Part shown: piece by piece, positions 1 to 8,360 of the stretch
How the letters are laid out: every line of letters begins with the position of its first letter
Numbering within the stretch: position 1 is the stretch's first letter
The notes under the pieces: model-generated
The model's database searches: none
What the model was told of the DNA's origin: nothing
The model's input: only the letters and a program-made list of their open reading frames with translations
Assembly: GCF_038003525.1 (NCBI RefSeq)
Contig: NZ_JBBOPI010000001.1
Coordinates: 177,001 to 241,000, forward strand
Length of the DNA stretch: 64,000 bases
Reading direction: 5' to 3'
Source: Solibacillus sp. FSL H8-0538
GTDB taxonomy: Bacteria > Bacillota > Bacilli > Bacillales_A > Planococcaceae
Made by a program: the position numbers and the translations under genes

Positions 1-38
1 AAGAGCTTCGTATTGCTGTGAGTCAGTTTAAATTATAA
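1..38 (+). CDS. C-terminal end of an upstream gene (partial)
   Basis: One frame stays open from the window edge and ends in TAA at 36-38, giving a tail that reads ELRIAVSQFKL. A hairpin with a T-run follows at once, as expected after a gene. The tail resembles the ends of methyl-accepting chemotaxis proteins (the chemoreceptor at 19063-20757 ends in a similar short motif), but eleven residues are too few to name it. Confidence 0.4.
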   Translation, partial: ELRIAVSQFKL

Positions 39-43
39 ATTTT

Positions 44-75
44 AGCAGTGGCGTGTTTTTTGCCGCTGTTTTTTT
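44..75 (+). terminator. Rho-independent terminator
   Basis: CAGTGGC (46-52) pairs with GCCGCTG (62-68), with one G-T pair, and is followed by a run of seven T. It closes the gene that ends at 38 and lies just before the acetyltransferase start. Confidence 0.7.
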
Positions 76-97
76 CTATAAAAGGGGAGTGACGAAT

Positions 98-637
98 TTG
101 TTTTATTATCAAATTGATGAAGAACTTAGCCTGAAATTAGTGACAACACATGATACGGAAGAAATTTATGACATGATTGATGGGTCGCGCGTGCATTTAC
201 GTGAATGGCTTGGCTGGTTGGATACGACAATTGGGCCAGAAATAACACGTCAATTTACGGAGCTAAATTTACAGCGCTTTGCTAAAAATGAAGCACTTGA
301 TACTGCAATTGTTTATAAAGGGAAGATTGTTGGGAAAATTGGTTTTAATTCGATTAATTGGTCCAATAAAACCGCGCAAATTGGCTATATGCTTGCTGAA
401 GGGGCACAGGGCAAAGGAATTATGACGCGCTCGGTTAAAGCGATGACAGCGATTGCCTTTGAGCATTACGGTTTACATAAAGTCGAAATCCATGTAGCAG
501 AGGGAAATGTGAAGAGCCGGGCGATTCCAGCACGTATAGGCTATACACAAGAAGGTATGATTCGGAGTGCGGAATGGTTATACGATCATTATGTCGATCA
601 CATCGTCTACGGGATGTTGCGCAAGGATTGGCAATAA
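98..637 (+). CDS. GNAT family N-acetyltransferase (RimJ/RimL type)
   Basis: A 179-residue acetyltransferase of the GNAT superfamily, most like the RimJ/RimL group that acetylates protein N-termini or small amines with acetyl-CoA. The acetyl-CoA loop is visible as EGAQGKGIMTRSV (about residues 100-112), followed by the helix and the HKVEIHV strand, and then the NVKSRAIPARIGYTQEG segment typical of RimJ-like proteins. An ATG at 53 is in frame, but it lies in the preceding terminator. The TTG at 98 has an AGGGGAG ribosome binding site eight bases upstream, so I take it as the start. The gene is alone between a terminator and repeat copy A. The substrate cannot be read from the sequence. Confidence 0.85.
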   Translation: MFYYQIDEELSLKLVTTHDTEEIYDMIDGSRVHLREWLGWLDTTIGPEITRQFTELNLQRFAKNEALDTAIVYKGKIVGKIGFNSINWSNKTAQIGYMLAEGAQGKGIMTRSVKAMTAIAFEHYGLHKVEIHVAEGNVKSRAIPARIGYTQEGMIRSAEWLYDHYVDHIVYGMLRKDWQ

Positions 638-666
638 AGGTAGTGTTATACGGGCTTTTTTCTTTG

Positions 667-748
667 GTAGATAAGAAAGTATAACTTTCTTATCTACATA
701 AGTAAGGACATCATCTCGCCCTATACTGCGCGAGATGTGTCTTTCTAA
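667..748 (+). repeat. Dispersed two-hairpin intergenic repeat, copy A
   Basis: First hairpin: a perfect 14-bp stem, 667-680 with 684-697, and a 3-base loop. Second hairpin: about 704-718 pairs with 729-743 around a short loop. The core AGTAAGGACATC, the ending TGTCTTTCTAA and the overall layout recur at 4516, 22485 and 53864. The copy lies 30 bases after the acetyltransferase stop. It lacks the long T-run of an ordinary terminator. Confidence 0.75.
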
Positions 749-828
749 TATAAACCGAATGAGTAGTGTTATTACAGAAAATTATCGTACACTAATAATG
801 ATAAGTTTTTTGTGATAGGAGAGATTGT

Positions 829-1185
829 ATGGAATGGATTGTATCGGTTGTTGTGCTGGCATTCATGCTCATTTTAGGCGTGCGTATGATGCCAAGTAAA
901 GGTGTGAAATCAATTTCAACACCAGACTTAAAGAAAATAGTAGATGCGGAGGATAAAGTTTTTGTTGATGTACGAACAGAGGCTGAATATAAAAAACGGC
1001 ATATTCCGCAGTTTATTAATATACCATTCGGATCAGACTTTTCGCAGTTGCCAAAAGACAAGCCGATTATCGTTATTTGTCAAAGCGGCATCCGTAGCAA
1101 TCAAGCATGTAAGCAGCTAGTAAAGCAGGGCTATACAGATATAACGAATGTGCGCCGTGGCATGAATGCACTCCGAGGGAAATAG
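829..1185 (+). CDS. Membrane-anchored rhodanese-like protein
   Basis: A 118-residue protein with one N-terminal membrane helix (residues 2-20) followed by a single rhodanese domain facing the cytoplasm. The active-site loop is CQSGIRS, with the persulfide-carrying Cys in place, and VDVRTEAEY is the usual rhodanese entry motif. The ribosome binding site is AGGAGAG. It is a close paralogue of the protein at 63145-63486, sharing the order membrane helix, MKPSKGV-like linker, ST..LK and CQSG.RS..ACKQL. Unlike that copy it stands alone and has no ATACC-type CstR operator in front. Probable role: moving sulfane sulfur; the acceptor is unknown. Confidence 0.88.
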   Translation: MEWIVSVVVLAFMLILGVRMMPSKGVKSISTPDLKKIVDAEDKVFVDVRTEAEYKKRHIPQFINIPFGSDFSQLPKDKPIIVICQSGIRSNQACKQLVKQGYTDITNVRRGMNALRGK

Positions 1186-1323
1186 AAATAAAAAAATGCT
1201 GGATCTTAAAGTACAAGTAGAGCAGCTGCAGTTACAAGGAAACTAATCAAAGTTGCAAGTAACAAGACTAAGCTTACAAGTAACTAAGGGTATTTTGTAA
1301 GTAAATTGTATTACCGCATAATA

Positions 1324-1353
1324 AAAGGCTCCAGCAACTGCTGGAGCCTTTTT
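1324..1353. terminator. Bidirectional terminator
   Basis: AAGGCTCCAGCA and TGCTGGAGCCTT form a perfect 12-bp stem, with A-run and T-run on either side. It sits three bases beyond the alaX-like gene on the minus strand and can also stop reading from the rhodanese gene. Confidence 0.85.
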
Positions 1354-1356
1354 ACT

Positions 1357-2529
1357 TTATAGTTGAGCTTTCATCGCAGTGAGCAATGCTTCAGCAGCAA
1401 TCATTTTTTCGCCGCCGCCTTGAACGAGTGCGTCACTACCGCCACCTTTGCCGTTTACGAGCGGTAAAATGGCTGTAGAAATGCTTTTCATGCTCACTTC
1501 AACTTCCCCGCCACGCGCAGCGATAAACTGTAGCTTGTCTTCATTATCTGCAACAAGCAGTGCGATGGTATGAGGGTTTTCCTGTGTAATACAGCGAGCT
1601 AGCTTCTGAAGCTGCTGGATTGAGCGGCCCACAAACACCCGTGCCGCTATCTTTTCCGACGCTAGTTCCTTCGCTTCAAATTCAAGCAAAGCATCCTGCG
1701 CTTCTGCGAGAGCTTTTTCGGTTACTTTTGCTGCACTCGAGAATTTACGCAGTGCGTCCGCTGCATTTTCCTCGGGCACACTTAGCTGGCGCGCCACATC
1801 GGTTAGCACCATTTTACGCATCGCCAGCTGATTTAGTACGCGTTGACCACATACGAAGTGAATGCGAATTTGTTGCTTCATTTTTTCCGTGCCTAAGATT
1901 TTTAGAAGACTTACTTGAGCAGTTGATGTTGGGTGGGTCCCACCACAGCCATTGTAATCGTAGTCTGGAATAATAACTAAGCGAATATCTTCATTCACTT
2001 TGACGTCTTTACGTAAGTTGTACTGGGCTAACTCACTTTTCGTTACCCATTTCGTAATAATTTTACGGTTTTCTAAAATAATGTCATTCGCGCGTTGTTC
2101 TGCTGCGGCAAGTTGCGCCTCAGTGACGTCTGCTACGTTTAAATCGATGGTTACAAGCTCTGTTCCTAAATGGAAGCTCGTTGTCGCAAAATCAAACAGT
2201 TCAACAAACGTAGCTGTTAAAATATGTTGACCTGTATGTTGCTGCATATGATCGAAGCGGCGTTCCCAGTTTAGTTTTCCTTCCACTATGCCGGAAATTA
2301 TGCTGACATCTTCCTGCGTATAATGGCGAATTTCGTCGTCGATTTTTTCAACGTCGATAATTTCTAGTCCATCAATCCAACCTGTATCGTGCGGCTGCCC
2401 GCCACCTGTGGGATAAAAGGCCGTGTTATCTAACACGATATAGTTGCGGCCATCTTCTACGCTAGTACGCAAGACATTTGCCATAAATTGTTGAATCGTT
2501 GCATCTTGATAATAAAGTAAATCTTTCAT
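1357..2529 (-). CDS. AlaX-type alanyl-tRNA editing protein with DHHA1 domain
   Basis: A 390-residue free-standing editing protein related to the second half of alanyl-tRNA synthetase. It would hydrolyse mischarged Ser- or Gly-tRNA(Ala). The N-terminal part carries the FYPTGGGQPHDTG motif (about residues 39-51), the zinc motif HTGQH (98-102) and CGGTH (195-199). The C-terminal DHHA1 part ends with a Gly-rich stretch (GKGGGSDALVQGGG). This length fits the long AlaX-L class. The frame extends upstream to 2667, but the ATG at 2529 has a GGAGAGGA ribosome binding site eight bases ahead, while the longer version would run into the promoter area of the divergent gene at 2653. Confidence 0.88.
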   Translation of the reverse strand: MKDLLYYQDATIQQFMANVLRTSVEDGRNYIVLDNTAFYPTGGGQPHDTGWIDGLEIIDVEKIDDEIRHYTQEDVSIISGIVEGKLNWERRFDHMQQHTGQHILTATFVELFDFATTSFHLGTELVTIDLNVADVTEAQLAAAEQRANDIILENRKIITKWVTKSELAQYNLRKDVKVNEDIRLVIIPDYDYNGCGGTHPTSTAQVSLLKILGTEKMKQQIRIHFVCGQRVLNQLAMRKMVLTDVARQLSVPEENAADALRKFSSAAKVTEKALAEAQDALLEFEAKELASEKIAARVFVGRSIQQLQKLARCITQENPHTIALLVADNEDKLQFIAARGGEVEVSMKSISTAILPLVNGKGGGSDALVQGGGEKMIAAEALLTAMKAQL

Positions 2530-2652
2530 ACGTATCCTCTCCTTCAAATTATTTTGGCACAGTCTCAACCGACTGTCACTTCGTATCCATTTGACGCACG
2601 GCCATTTTTGTTTATGATTAGAGAGAACGATTTCGCAAAAGGAGCGACTTAA

Positions 2653-2946
2653 ATGGACATTACACATTTTTCGGTTGAAGAAATATTAGATCCAACAAAT
2701 ATTATTGAAGGTAAACGTTTTGAGTTTTTACTAGATGTAGAGATTGACGAGGACGATGAGCTGTATATGGAAGCAGGTATCGAAATCCGCGTTCTAATTG
2801 GCCAAAAGGATGAAGAAGTACGTTTAGTGAGTTACTTCATTATTGAAAAGGCAGGAAATGAGTACTTAGATTTTGCGCTTGAAGACGAAGAAGAAGCGAT
2901 GATTTTAGCGTTTTGCAAAGAGCAACTCATTGCAGAGCAACAATAA
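2653..2946 (+). CDS. Small acidic protein, DUF6509-like
   Basis: A 97-residue very acidic cytoplasmic protein with pattern VEEILDPTNI..G.RFEFLLD and a C-terminal LDFALEDEEE stretch. From memory this matches the small Bacillales family DUF6509, whose function is not known. It has a good AAGGAG ribosome binding site and is transcribed away from the AlaX-like gene, with its own terminator directly behind. There is no membrane segment or cysteine pair. Family assignment is moderate; that it is a real gene is nearly certain from the codon pattern and signals. Confidence 0.7.
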   Translation: MDITHFSVEEILDPTNIIEGKRFEFLLDVEIDEDDELYMEAGIEIRVLIGQKDEEVRLVSYFIIEKAGNEYLDFALEDEEEAMILAFCKEQLIAEQQ

Positions 2947-2950
2947 AAGA

Positions 2951-2989
2951 AAAACTGACCGAGAAATTTATTTCTCCGGTCAGTTTTTT
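2951..2989. terminator. Bidirectional terminator
   Basis: AAAACTGACCG and CGGTCAGTTTT extend into GAGAAAT/ATTTCTC around a short loop and end in a T-run on the plus strand and an A-run before it. It serves the convergent genes at 2653-2946 and 2998-3996. Confidence 0.88.
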
Positions 2990-2997
2990 ATAGTTAT

Positions 2998-3996
2998 TTA
3001 ATACTTATCTACAACGATACCAAGTGAAGAGGCTTTAATAAACGGTAAATCCTTTAGTGTCGCTAAGCTTTCCGCAGTACCGGTCACAACTGCCCCGTAA
3101 ATTTCAAGATCGGCAACGGATAATACGCCATCTTCTCCGCTAATGGTTTCGTTCAGGCGTTTGAATTCATCTTGCCATATTGTGCGGTATTTTGTACCAC
3201 TGCTAATGGATCCAATGAAATTTTCAGCTGGCATTTCCGCTTTATCGCCATTTGGGGTAAGTATAGAAAAGCCGAAAACCGTATTTTCATTGCGTAGAAG
3301 ATTAGTTTTTGCAATAATTTCGCCGTCTTCATTGAAGCTTTTTGCTTGTATCTCATCTTTCTCATCTACATCATTTACCCATAACCACGTTTTTGTCACC
3401 GTTTTTGGAATCAACTCCATTGCTTCTGAACTTGTATAGCCTTGATCAAATGACAGTGCCATTTCCATCACTTTGTCGTCCCCGATTTCATCAAGTAGGG
3501 CGAGGTCATTGCTGGCATGCTCGTAAGATAATAATGGGTAGAAAAAGGTCATTTGACGCTGTCCAAGCACGTTGTATTGCACATATTCTAAGTTATCCTC
3601 TGAATATGCCCCGCCAAAAATAATCGGAGAACGCATACCAATTCGTCCAAGCCACTCATTACGAAACAGCCCGTAACCGTAACCATCTTCCCCGGTATAA
3701 ACAACTTTCCCTTCAATTAATTTATAGGTTTTATAATGGTGTTCCCCGCCAAAAAGCCCTGGAAAAGCCTCCATTGTACTAATAAATTCATTAGCCCCTG
3801 AAATTTGATTGAATAGATGAAAAGAATCTGCAATAGGTTGCTCCATCAGAGGTGTAACGGTGCGATTAAGAAATACCCCTACGATGCCTCCAATTGTGAG
3901 CACAGTAACCGTAATGAGTACCGTCTTCCACGTACTCCGGCGCTTTGCTTTATTAATCGATTGCTCCATTTTTCCTACATCAAATAATTCACTCAT
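2998..3996 (-). CDS. Membrane anti-sigma factor (sigma factor regulator type)
   Basis: A 332-residue protein with a short cytoplasmic N-terminus, one membrane helix (about residues 24-44, TVLITVTVLTIGGIVGVFL) and a large extracytoplasmic part. The pattern (sigma-binding leader, helix, and a distal region ending AVVTGTAESLATLKDLPF) agrees with the Sigma_reg_N / Sigma_reg_C anti-sigma family of Bacillales. Its start overlaps the end of the ECF sigma gene by eight bases, so the two are almost certainly translated together. Likely job: hold the sigma factor at the membrane until an envelope signal arrives. The signal is not visible. Confidence 0.8.
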   Translation of the reverse strand: MSELFDVGKMEQSINKAKRRSTWKTVLITVTVLTIGGIVGVFLNRTVTPLMEQPIADSFHLFNQISGANEFISTMEAFPGLFGGEHHYKTYKLIEGKVVYTGEDGYGYGLFRNEWLGRIGMRSPIIFGGAYSEDNLEYVQYNVLGQRQMTFFYPLLSYEHASNDLALLDEIGDDKVMEMALSFDQGYTSSEAMELIPKTVTKTWLWVNDVDEKDEIQAKSFNEDGEIIAKTNLLRNENTVFGFSILTPNGDKAEMPAENFIGSISSGTKYRTIWQDEFKRLNETISGEDGVLSVADLEIYGAVVTGTAESLATLKDLPFIKASSLGIVVDKY

Positions 3997-4483
3997 CGAA
4001 TTCCTCCCATTTCACGCGCAGTGCTTTGCGTGCGCGTTGTAAATATGTTTTCACATGTGCCTCTTTCACATCTAAAATGGCTGCGATTTCTTTATAGGAC
4101 AGGTCCATAAAATATTTCATGACAAGGAGTTGTTGGAAATTTGGTGGAAGTCCCTGCAATACTTCACGCAAATTTGCATCTCGCTCTGTTAAAATAATTT
4201 CTTCTTCTACGTCCATTGCTGATTTGAACTGTGCCAATTCCTCCTCGCTGAAATAGGCAACAGTTTTTTTCTTGTTATACAGTGTGTAATAGCGGTGGAG
4301 CGCCACTTTAAACAGCCAGGCACGCAGTTTGTCCACCTCAATTTGATGCAAGCATTCAATGGTTTTCATGATGGCTTCCTGCACCACATCCTCAGCATCT
4401 TCCTTCGAGGCGCCGATTTTCAGTAAATATTTGAAAACGACTTCTGCATGCGCAAGTAGCAGACGCTCCCAGTGCACTTTCAT
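3989..4483 (-). CDS. ECF-family RNA polymerase sigma factor
   Basis: A 164-residue sigma-70 family protein of the extracytoplasmic-function type. Region 2 is seen in ASKEDAEDVVQEAIMK and the RAWLFKVALHRYYT segment. Region 4 is seen in LPPNFQQLLVMKYFMDLSYKEIA followed by the helix-turn-helix ILDVKEAHVKTYLQRARK. It has no extra C-terminal domain. The overlapping downstream gene encodes a membrane anti-sigma factor, a standard pair. Repeat copy B lies directly upstream. I did not find a convincing ECF-type promoter here by eye. Confidence 0.93.
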   Translation of the reverse strand: MKVHWERLLLAHAEVVFKYLLKIGASKEDAEDVVQEAIMKTIECLHQIEVDKLRAWLFKVALHRYYTLYNKKKTVAYFSEEELAQFKSAMDVEEEIILTERDANLREVLQGLPPNFQQLLVMKYFMDLSYKEIAAILDVKEAHVKTYLQRARKALRVKWEEFDE

Positions 4484-4515
4484 ATGTCACCAACTTTTTG
4501 GATATCCTGTTTTAA

Positions 4516-4594
4516 TGGATAAGAAAGTACTTTCCTATCCACATTAGAAAAGACAGTATGTTTCCCTCATTTTGAACAAGAGGTGTCTTTCTAA
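4516..4594 (+). repeat. Dispersed two-hairpin intergenic repeat, copy B
   Basis: Most divergent copy. GGATAAGAAAGT (4517-4528) is followed directly by its near-complement ACTTTCCTATCC (4529-4540). The second part starts AGAAAAGACA and ends TGTCTTTCT. It lies between the divergent sigma-factor gene and the CoA-disulfide reductase gene, so it is not a 3-prime-end element here. The ending TGTCTTTCTAA is identical to copy A. Confidence 0.65.
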
Positions 4595-4683
4595 GAGTTA
4601 ACTCACTTATATAACAATTGAAAAGTAAAAAAGTATACAAGTAAATGCTAAAAAAACTTTTTATAGGAAAAAGGTGATGTGGA

Positions 4684-6012
4684 ATGAAGGTTATCATCAT
4701 TGGCGGGGACGCTGCTGGAATGAGCGCAGCAATGGAAATTGTACGAAATGCACCAGGAATAGAAATTGTAGTGCTAGAGCGTGGTGGCATTTATTCTTAC
4801 GGGCAGTGCGGTCTGCCTTATATACTTGATGGAAGAATTGAAAATACAGAGGAACTCATCGCACGGGATGTTGCTATTTTTCGTCATAAATATGGCATAG
4901 ATGCACGTAAGTTTCATGAAGTGACTAGCATTGATACGACTGCCCAGATTGTTCGAGGGAAGCATTTGAGAACATGTGAACGCTTTGAATTTCAGTACGA
5001 TAAGTTGCTCATTGCAAGTGGAGCGACCCCAACCATACCAGAGTGGCGCAGTACAGATTTTATTGGTATTCATACGATCAAAACGATTCCACAAATGGAA
5101 TATCTGATGCAGGATTTGAAAAATGTGCAGCATGTGACTGTTATTGGCGGAGGCTATATTGGCTTAGAAGTGGTGGAGACTTTACAGGAACGCGGGCTTG
5201 CAGTGCGATTAATTCATCGTGGTAAGCAGCTGATGAAAAAGTTACATCCAACGTTAGCAGAGAAAGTGTTTGTGGAAGCTAAAACGAAAGGCATAGAGGT
5301 ACTTTTAGAGGAAGAGGTGCTCGGCTTTGAAGGCGATGACCGTGTGGAACAGGTGATTACGAAAAGTGGGAGCTTTGCAACGGATTTAGTCATTGTAGCA
5401 ACAGGTATTACGCCAAATACGCAGTTTGCAGTTGGCCTTGCGAAGCTTGAAAACGGAGCTATTATTGTGAATGAACAGATGGAAACGTCGTTCAAAAATA
5501 TTTATGCCGCAGGAGATTGTGCGACCCATTTCCATCGACTAAAGTTTGAGGAGGACTATCTTCCACTCGGCACAACGGCGAATAAACAAGGGCGCATTGC
5601 CGGACTCAATATTGCTGGAAAGAAAGCGATTTTTAATGGCATCGTCGGCACAACGGTGTTGAAATTTTTTGATTTACAAATCGGTATGACTGGGTTAAGT
5701 GAAAAAGAAGCGGAAGACTTAAAAATCGATTTTGATTGTTATGATTGGCAGGCGAATCATATTGCAGGTTATTATCCAAAGGCTCGACCAATCGATCTAC
5801 GTGTTTTCGTAGATAAGAAAACGCGTAAATTGCTCGGGCTCCAGGCGGTTGGGGAAGCAGGCGTAGATAAACGAATTGATGTATTTGCGACCGCCCTTTA
5901 CAACGAAATGACGTTCGAGGAGCTAGTCGATCTAGATTTAGCGTACGCCCCCCCATTTAACGGAGTATGGGATGCCGTGCAGCAAGTAGCAAAGCGGTAC
6001 GGGGAGAATTAA
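4684..6012 (+). CDS. cdr: CoA-disulfide reductase family flavoprotein
   Basis: A 442-residue FAD/NAD(P)H-dependent oxidoreductase of the single-cysteine class. It begins with the FAD-binding GGDAAGMSAA motif. The redox residue is Cys42 in the family motif SYGQCGLPY. A second dinucleotide-binding motif, VIGGGYIGLE, comes at about residue 155, and the FAD motif IYAAGDCA is near residue 275. The C-terminal dimerisation domain is complete (PPFNGVWD). It lacks the extra rhodanese domain found in some relatives. Expected reaction: NAD(P)H reduction of CoA disulfide, or of coenzyme A persulfide or polysulfide. NADH oxidase relatives are very similar, so the exact substrate is less certain. Ribosome binding site AAAGGTGATG. 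Confidence 0.85.
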   Translation: MKVIIIGGDAAGMSAAMEIVRNAPGIEIVVLERGGIYSYGQCGLPYILDGRIENTEELIARDVAIFRHKYGIDARKFHEVTSIDTTAQIVRGKHLRTCERFEFQYDKLLIASGATPTIPEWRSTDFIGIHTIKTIPQMEYLMQDLKNVQHVTVIGGGYIGLEVVETLQERGLAVRLIHRGKQLMKKLHPTLAEKVFVEAKTKGIEVLLEEEVLGFEGDDRVEQVITKSGSFATDLVIVATGITPNTQFAVGLAKLENGAIIVNEQMETSFKNIYAAGDCATHFHRLKFEEDYLPLGTTANKQGRIAGLNIAGKKAIFNGIVGTTVLKFFDLQIGMTGLSEKEAEDLKIDFDCYDWQANHIAGYYPKARPIDLRVFVDKKTRKLLGLQAVGEAGVDKRIDVFATALYNEMTFEELVDLDLAYAPPFNGVWDAVQQVAKRYGEN

Positions 6013-6016
6013 AACA

Positions 6017-6050
6017 AACCTACGGAAAACTTATTTTCCGTAGGTTCTAT
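6017..6050 (+). terminator. Terminator-like hairpin
   Basis: AACCTACGGAAAA (6017-6029) pairs perfectly with TTTTCCGTAGGTT (6034-6046) five bases after the cdr stop. The T-run is short, so it may be a weak terminator. Confidence 0.65.
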
Positions 6051-6194
6051 TACGAAGTACTCAATTTTACACTAGAATGAAGTTTTCTGAAAATTATAAG
6101 GACACAGGTGGTCTACACACTAGCTATTGTTAAAGACAAAGTTTGCTCAAAAAAGAACCTACCTTCGATTAGAATGGAAACTCCCTAAATAGCA

Positions 6195-6224
6195 AAAACC
6201 CGCCAAAAAAAAAGGCAGGTTTTT
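6195..6224 (+). terminator. Possible second terminator
   Basis: AAAACCCGCC and GGCAGGTTTTT flank a run of A, with one mismatch in the stem. It stands about 180 bases after cdr and just before the broken small reading frame at 6241. Confidence 0.45.
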
Positions 6225-6240
6225 CACGTTCTTAGAGGAG

Positions 6241-6411
6241 GTGTTGTTCAAAAATCCAAATGAAGAGTCATGGTTTCGGATACATGATCAAAAGTAGCCG
6301 AACTACTATGTGGAATAAGATCATGAAGCGAAACGCGTTTGGTTTGGAACATGTATTCAGCATAGCGTAAATTTTACTTGGAAAGGTACATTTAATGAAA
6401 TGGTAAATTAA
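6241..6411 (+). pseudogene. Small broken gene with two in-frame stops
   Basis: A single frame reads like a protein through the whole stretch: FKNPNEESWFRIHDQK, TAG at 6295, PNYYVE, TAA at 6316, then DHEAKRVWFGTCIQH and FTWKGTFNEMVN, ending in TAA at 6409. Aromatic residues are well spaced and the frame does not shift, which suggests a recently inactivated gene of about 56 codons. GAGGAGGT lies directly before it, but the usable start codon is unclear. I do not recognise the family. Confidence 0.45.
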
Positions 6412-6773
6412 TTGTAATATGCTATAAATACGGCTCATCTACTGGTGGGACAAACTTGGAGTGGATTTTATAAACAAATACTCTGTCATCATATGAATAA
6501 TACGTGACAAAAATATATCAAATATAACAGCCGAAACCTATTAGAAGAAGTAATTTATCCGTTCTTAGCCAATTTTTTATAGCACAATCCTGAATTAGTT
6601 GCTTTCCTTCTAAATACATTCCCTCTTTCCTTGTTAAAAATTGTATAATAGAAGGAATAGGTAATTCTTTTCATTTTAAGAAAAGTAACTGGTATTGAAC
6701 GCAATCGAAAAAATGGAAAATTATATATATTAATTTTTGAAATAGTAATAAACAAGTAGATAGGAGAGAGGCT
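6412..6773. other. AT-rich intergenic region before the amidase gene
   Basis: No supportable gene is visible. Short minus-strand frames here have poor composition and no ribosome binding site. The promoter of the amidase gene must lie here; a TTGAAC at about 6695 is a possible -35 box, but no well-spaced -10 box follows it. Confidence 0.4.
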
Positions 6774-8135
6774 ATGTTAAATAAACAAGTGATATTCGGG
6801 GAAAATGAACAAGATGAGGTAGTCAATGTGCAGCCGTCAAAAGCGGCTGAAACACTTTTTGTAAATGAATTTACGGATGGCATTTTGAGTCCACATACTG
6901 CCATGCTGGGTCCACTAAAAGACGGTGGTACAATTATTGCGAATACGGCTCCAGGGTGCTGGGGACCGATGATAACACCGGAAATTCGCGGTGGGCATGA
7001 GGTGACGAAGCCTGTTTATGTAGAAGGTGCTGAAGTCGGGGATGCTATTGTAATTCAAATTAAATCCATTCAAGTTACGTCGATTGCGACTTCTTCTGGT
7101 ACGGATGAGGCACTGACAGATCGCTTTATCGGGGACCCTTTTGTGAAAGTGAAATGCCCAGGGTGCGGCAAGCTTCACCCGCAAACCATTATTAAAGGAA
7201 TTGGCCTAGAAGCTGTACGTTGTTCAACATGCGATACAGACACGTCACCGTTTAAGATGACTCATGGCTACACGATGACATTTAACCCGCGCGGCGAAAT
7301 TGGCTTAACGGTTGGCAGGGAAGCGTCACGTCGTATTGCGTTGGATGCGAAAAACTTTATGCGCACACCGGAAAATTCAGTGCAGCATCCGGTCGTGACG
7401 TATGCGCCGTCTGATTTAATTGGGGTCATGGCGAGAATGCGCCCATTTGTTGGTCAGTTGGGGACAACACCGTCAAAGGCGATGCCGGATTCACATAATG
7501 CAGGTGATTTTGGCACAGCTTTAATTGGGGCTCCGCATGAGTTTACGTTAACGCAGGATGAGCTAGACATTCATCGTACGGACGGGCATATGGACATTAA
7601 TCGTGTGCGCGAAGGTGCGGTCATCATTTGTCCGGTGAAGGTGCCGGGTGGAGGTGTGTATGTTGGTGATATGCATGCGATGCAGGGTGACGGGGAAATT
7701 GCAGGTCATACTACCGATGTGTCAGGTATCGTACAATTGCAAGTAAGCGTGCTGAAAAAAGTGAACTTAGAAGGACCAATTTTACTATCAAATATTGAAG
7801 ATTTACCCTATACAGCAAAACCATTTACAAAAGAAGAAAAACGCATTGCGCGCGATTTAGCAGAGGAATACGGCGTGAAGCAAATTGAGGATGTGTTTCC
7901 GGTTTCCTTTGTAGGGACGGGTGGGAATTTAAATCTTGCTACGGACAATGCGCTAGCGCGTGCAGCGAAGCTTTTAGAGTTATCCGTAGAAGAAGTGAAG
8001 AACCGCGCAACAATTACAGGCTCAATAGAAATTGGGCGACACCCGGGTGTTGTGACTGCAACACTTCAAGTGCCAAAAACATTGCTCAAAAAAGCACGTA
8101 TTTTTAAGCCAGTCAAACGCCAATATGATTGCTAA
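6774..8135 (+). CDS. Acetamidase/formamidase family protein
   Basis: A 453-residue member of the FmdA/AmdA family, metal-dependent hydrolases that release ammonia from short amides such as formamide or acetamide. Family motifs seen: GPLKDGGTIIANTAPGCWGP near residue 50, GGHEVTKPVYVEGAEVGDA, a central PSDLIGVMARMRPFVGQLG, and the long VPGGGVYVGDMHAMQGDGE block near residue 290. A Cys pair, CPGCGK, plus RCSTCDT (residues 125-150) could bind zinc and is an insertion not found in every member. Ribosome binding site AGGAGAG. No transporter or regulator is adjacent, so the true amide is unknown. Confidence 0.88.
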   Translation: MLNKQVIFGENEQDEVVNVQPSKAAETLFVNEFTDGILSPHTAMLGPLKDGGTIIANTAPGCWGPMITPEIRGGHEVTKPVYVEGAEVGDAIVIQIKSIQVTSIATSSGTDEALTDRFIGDPFVKVKCPGCGKLHPQTIIKGIGLEAVRCSTCDTDTSPFKMTHGYTMTFNPRGEIGLTVGREASRRIALDAKNFMRTPENSVQHPVVTYAPSDLIGVMARMRPFVGQLGTTPSKAMPDSHNAGDFGTALIGAPHEFTLTQDELDIHRTDGHMDINRVREGAVIICPVKVPGGGVYVGDMHAMQGDGEIAGHTTDVSGIVQLQVSVLKKVNLEGPILLSNIEDLPYTAKPFTKEEKRIARDLAEEYGVKQIEDVFPVSFVGTGGNLNLATDNALARAAKLLELSVEEVKNRATITGSIEIGRHPGVVTATLQVPKTLLKKARIFKPVKRQYDC

Positions 8136-8231
8136 ATAGTTTCCTTTACTTCATTTTCACCTTCTGTGCAAGCAACATCGTCAACAAATTTCATATACGT
8201 AGATTCCGCTAGCATTATGCCGGAATAAAGT

Positions 8232-8262
8232 TAAAAAGTGAGCCGTATTAGGCTTGCTTTTT
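8232..8262 (+). terminator. Rho-independent terminator
   Basis: AAAAAGTGAGCC (8233-8244) pairs with GGCTTGCTTTTT (8251-8262) through two G-T pairs, ending in a T-run. It follows the amidase gene by about 100 bases. Confidence 0.7.
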
Positions 8263-8360
8263 CATTTGGAAGTAACGACTGTTCTTTTAAAAAAGCTAGC
8301 CGTTTTTTGGATTAGTTTGGTATATTTTTTGTAGGAATTTTTTATGGGGGAGGGGTTTAG

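Noticed and set aside
1196..1300. Repeated ACAAGTAA-like words and a 16-codon frame after the first rhodanese gene
   Set aside because: The words are short and imperfect, and the frame has no ribosome binding site. Treated as low-complexity intergenic DNA.
4684..6012. Overlapping antisense frames of about 90-120 codons across cdr and other genes
   Set aside because: They are shadows of well-supported genes on the opposite strand, with no signals of their own.
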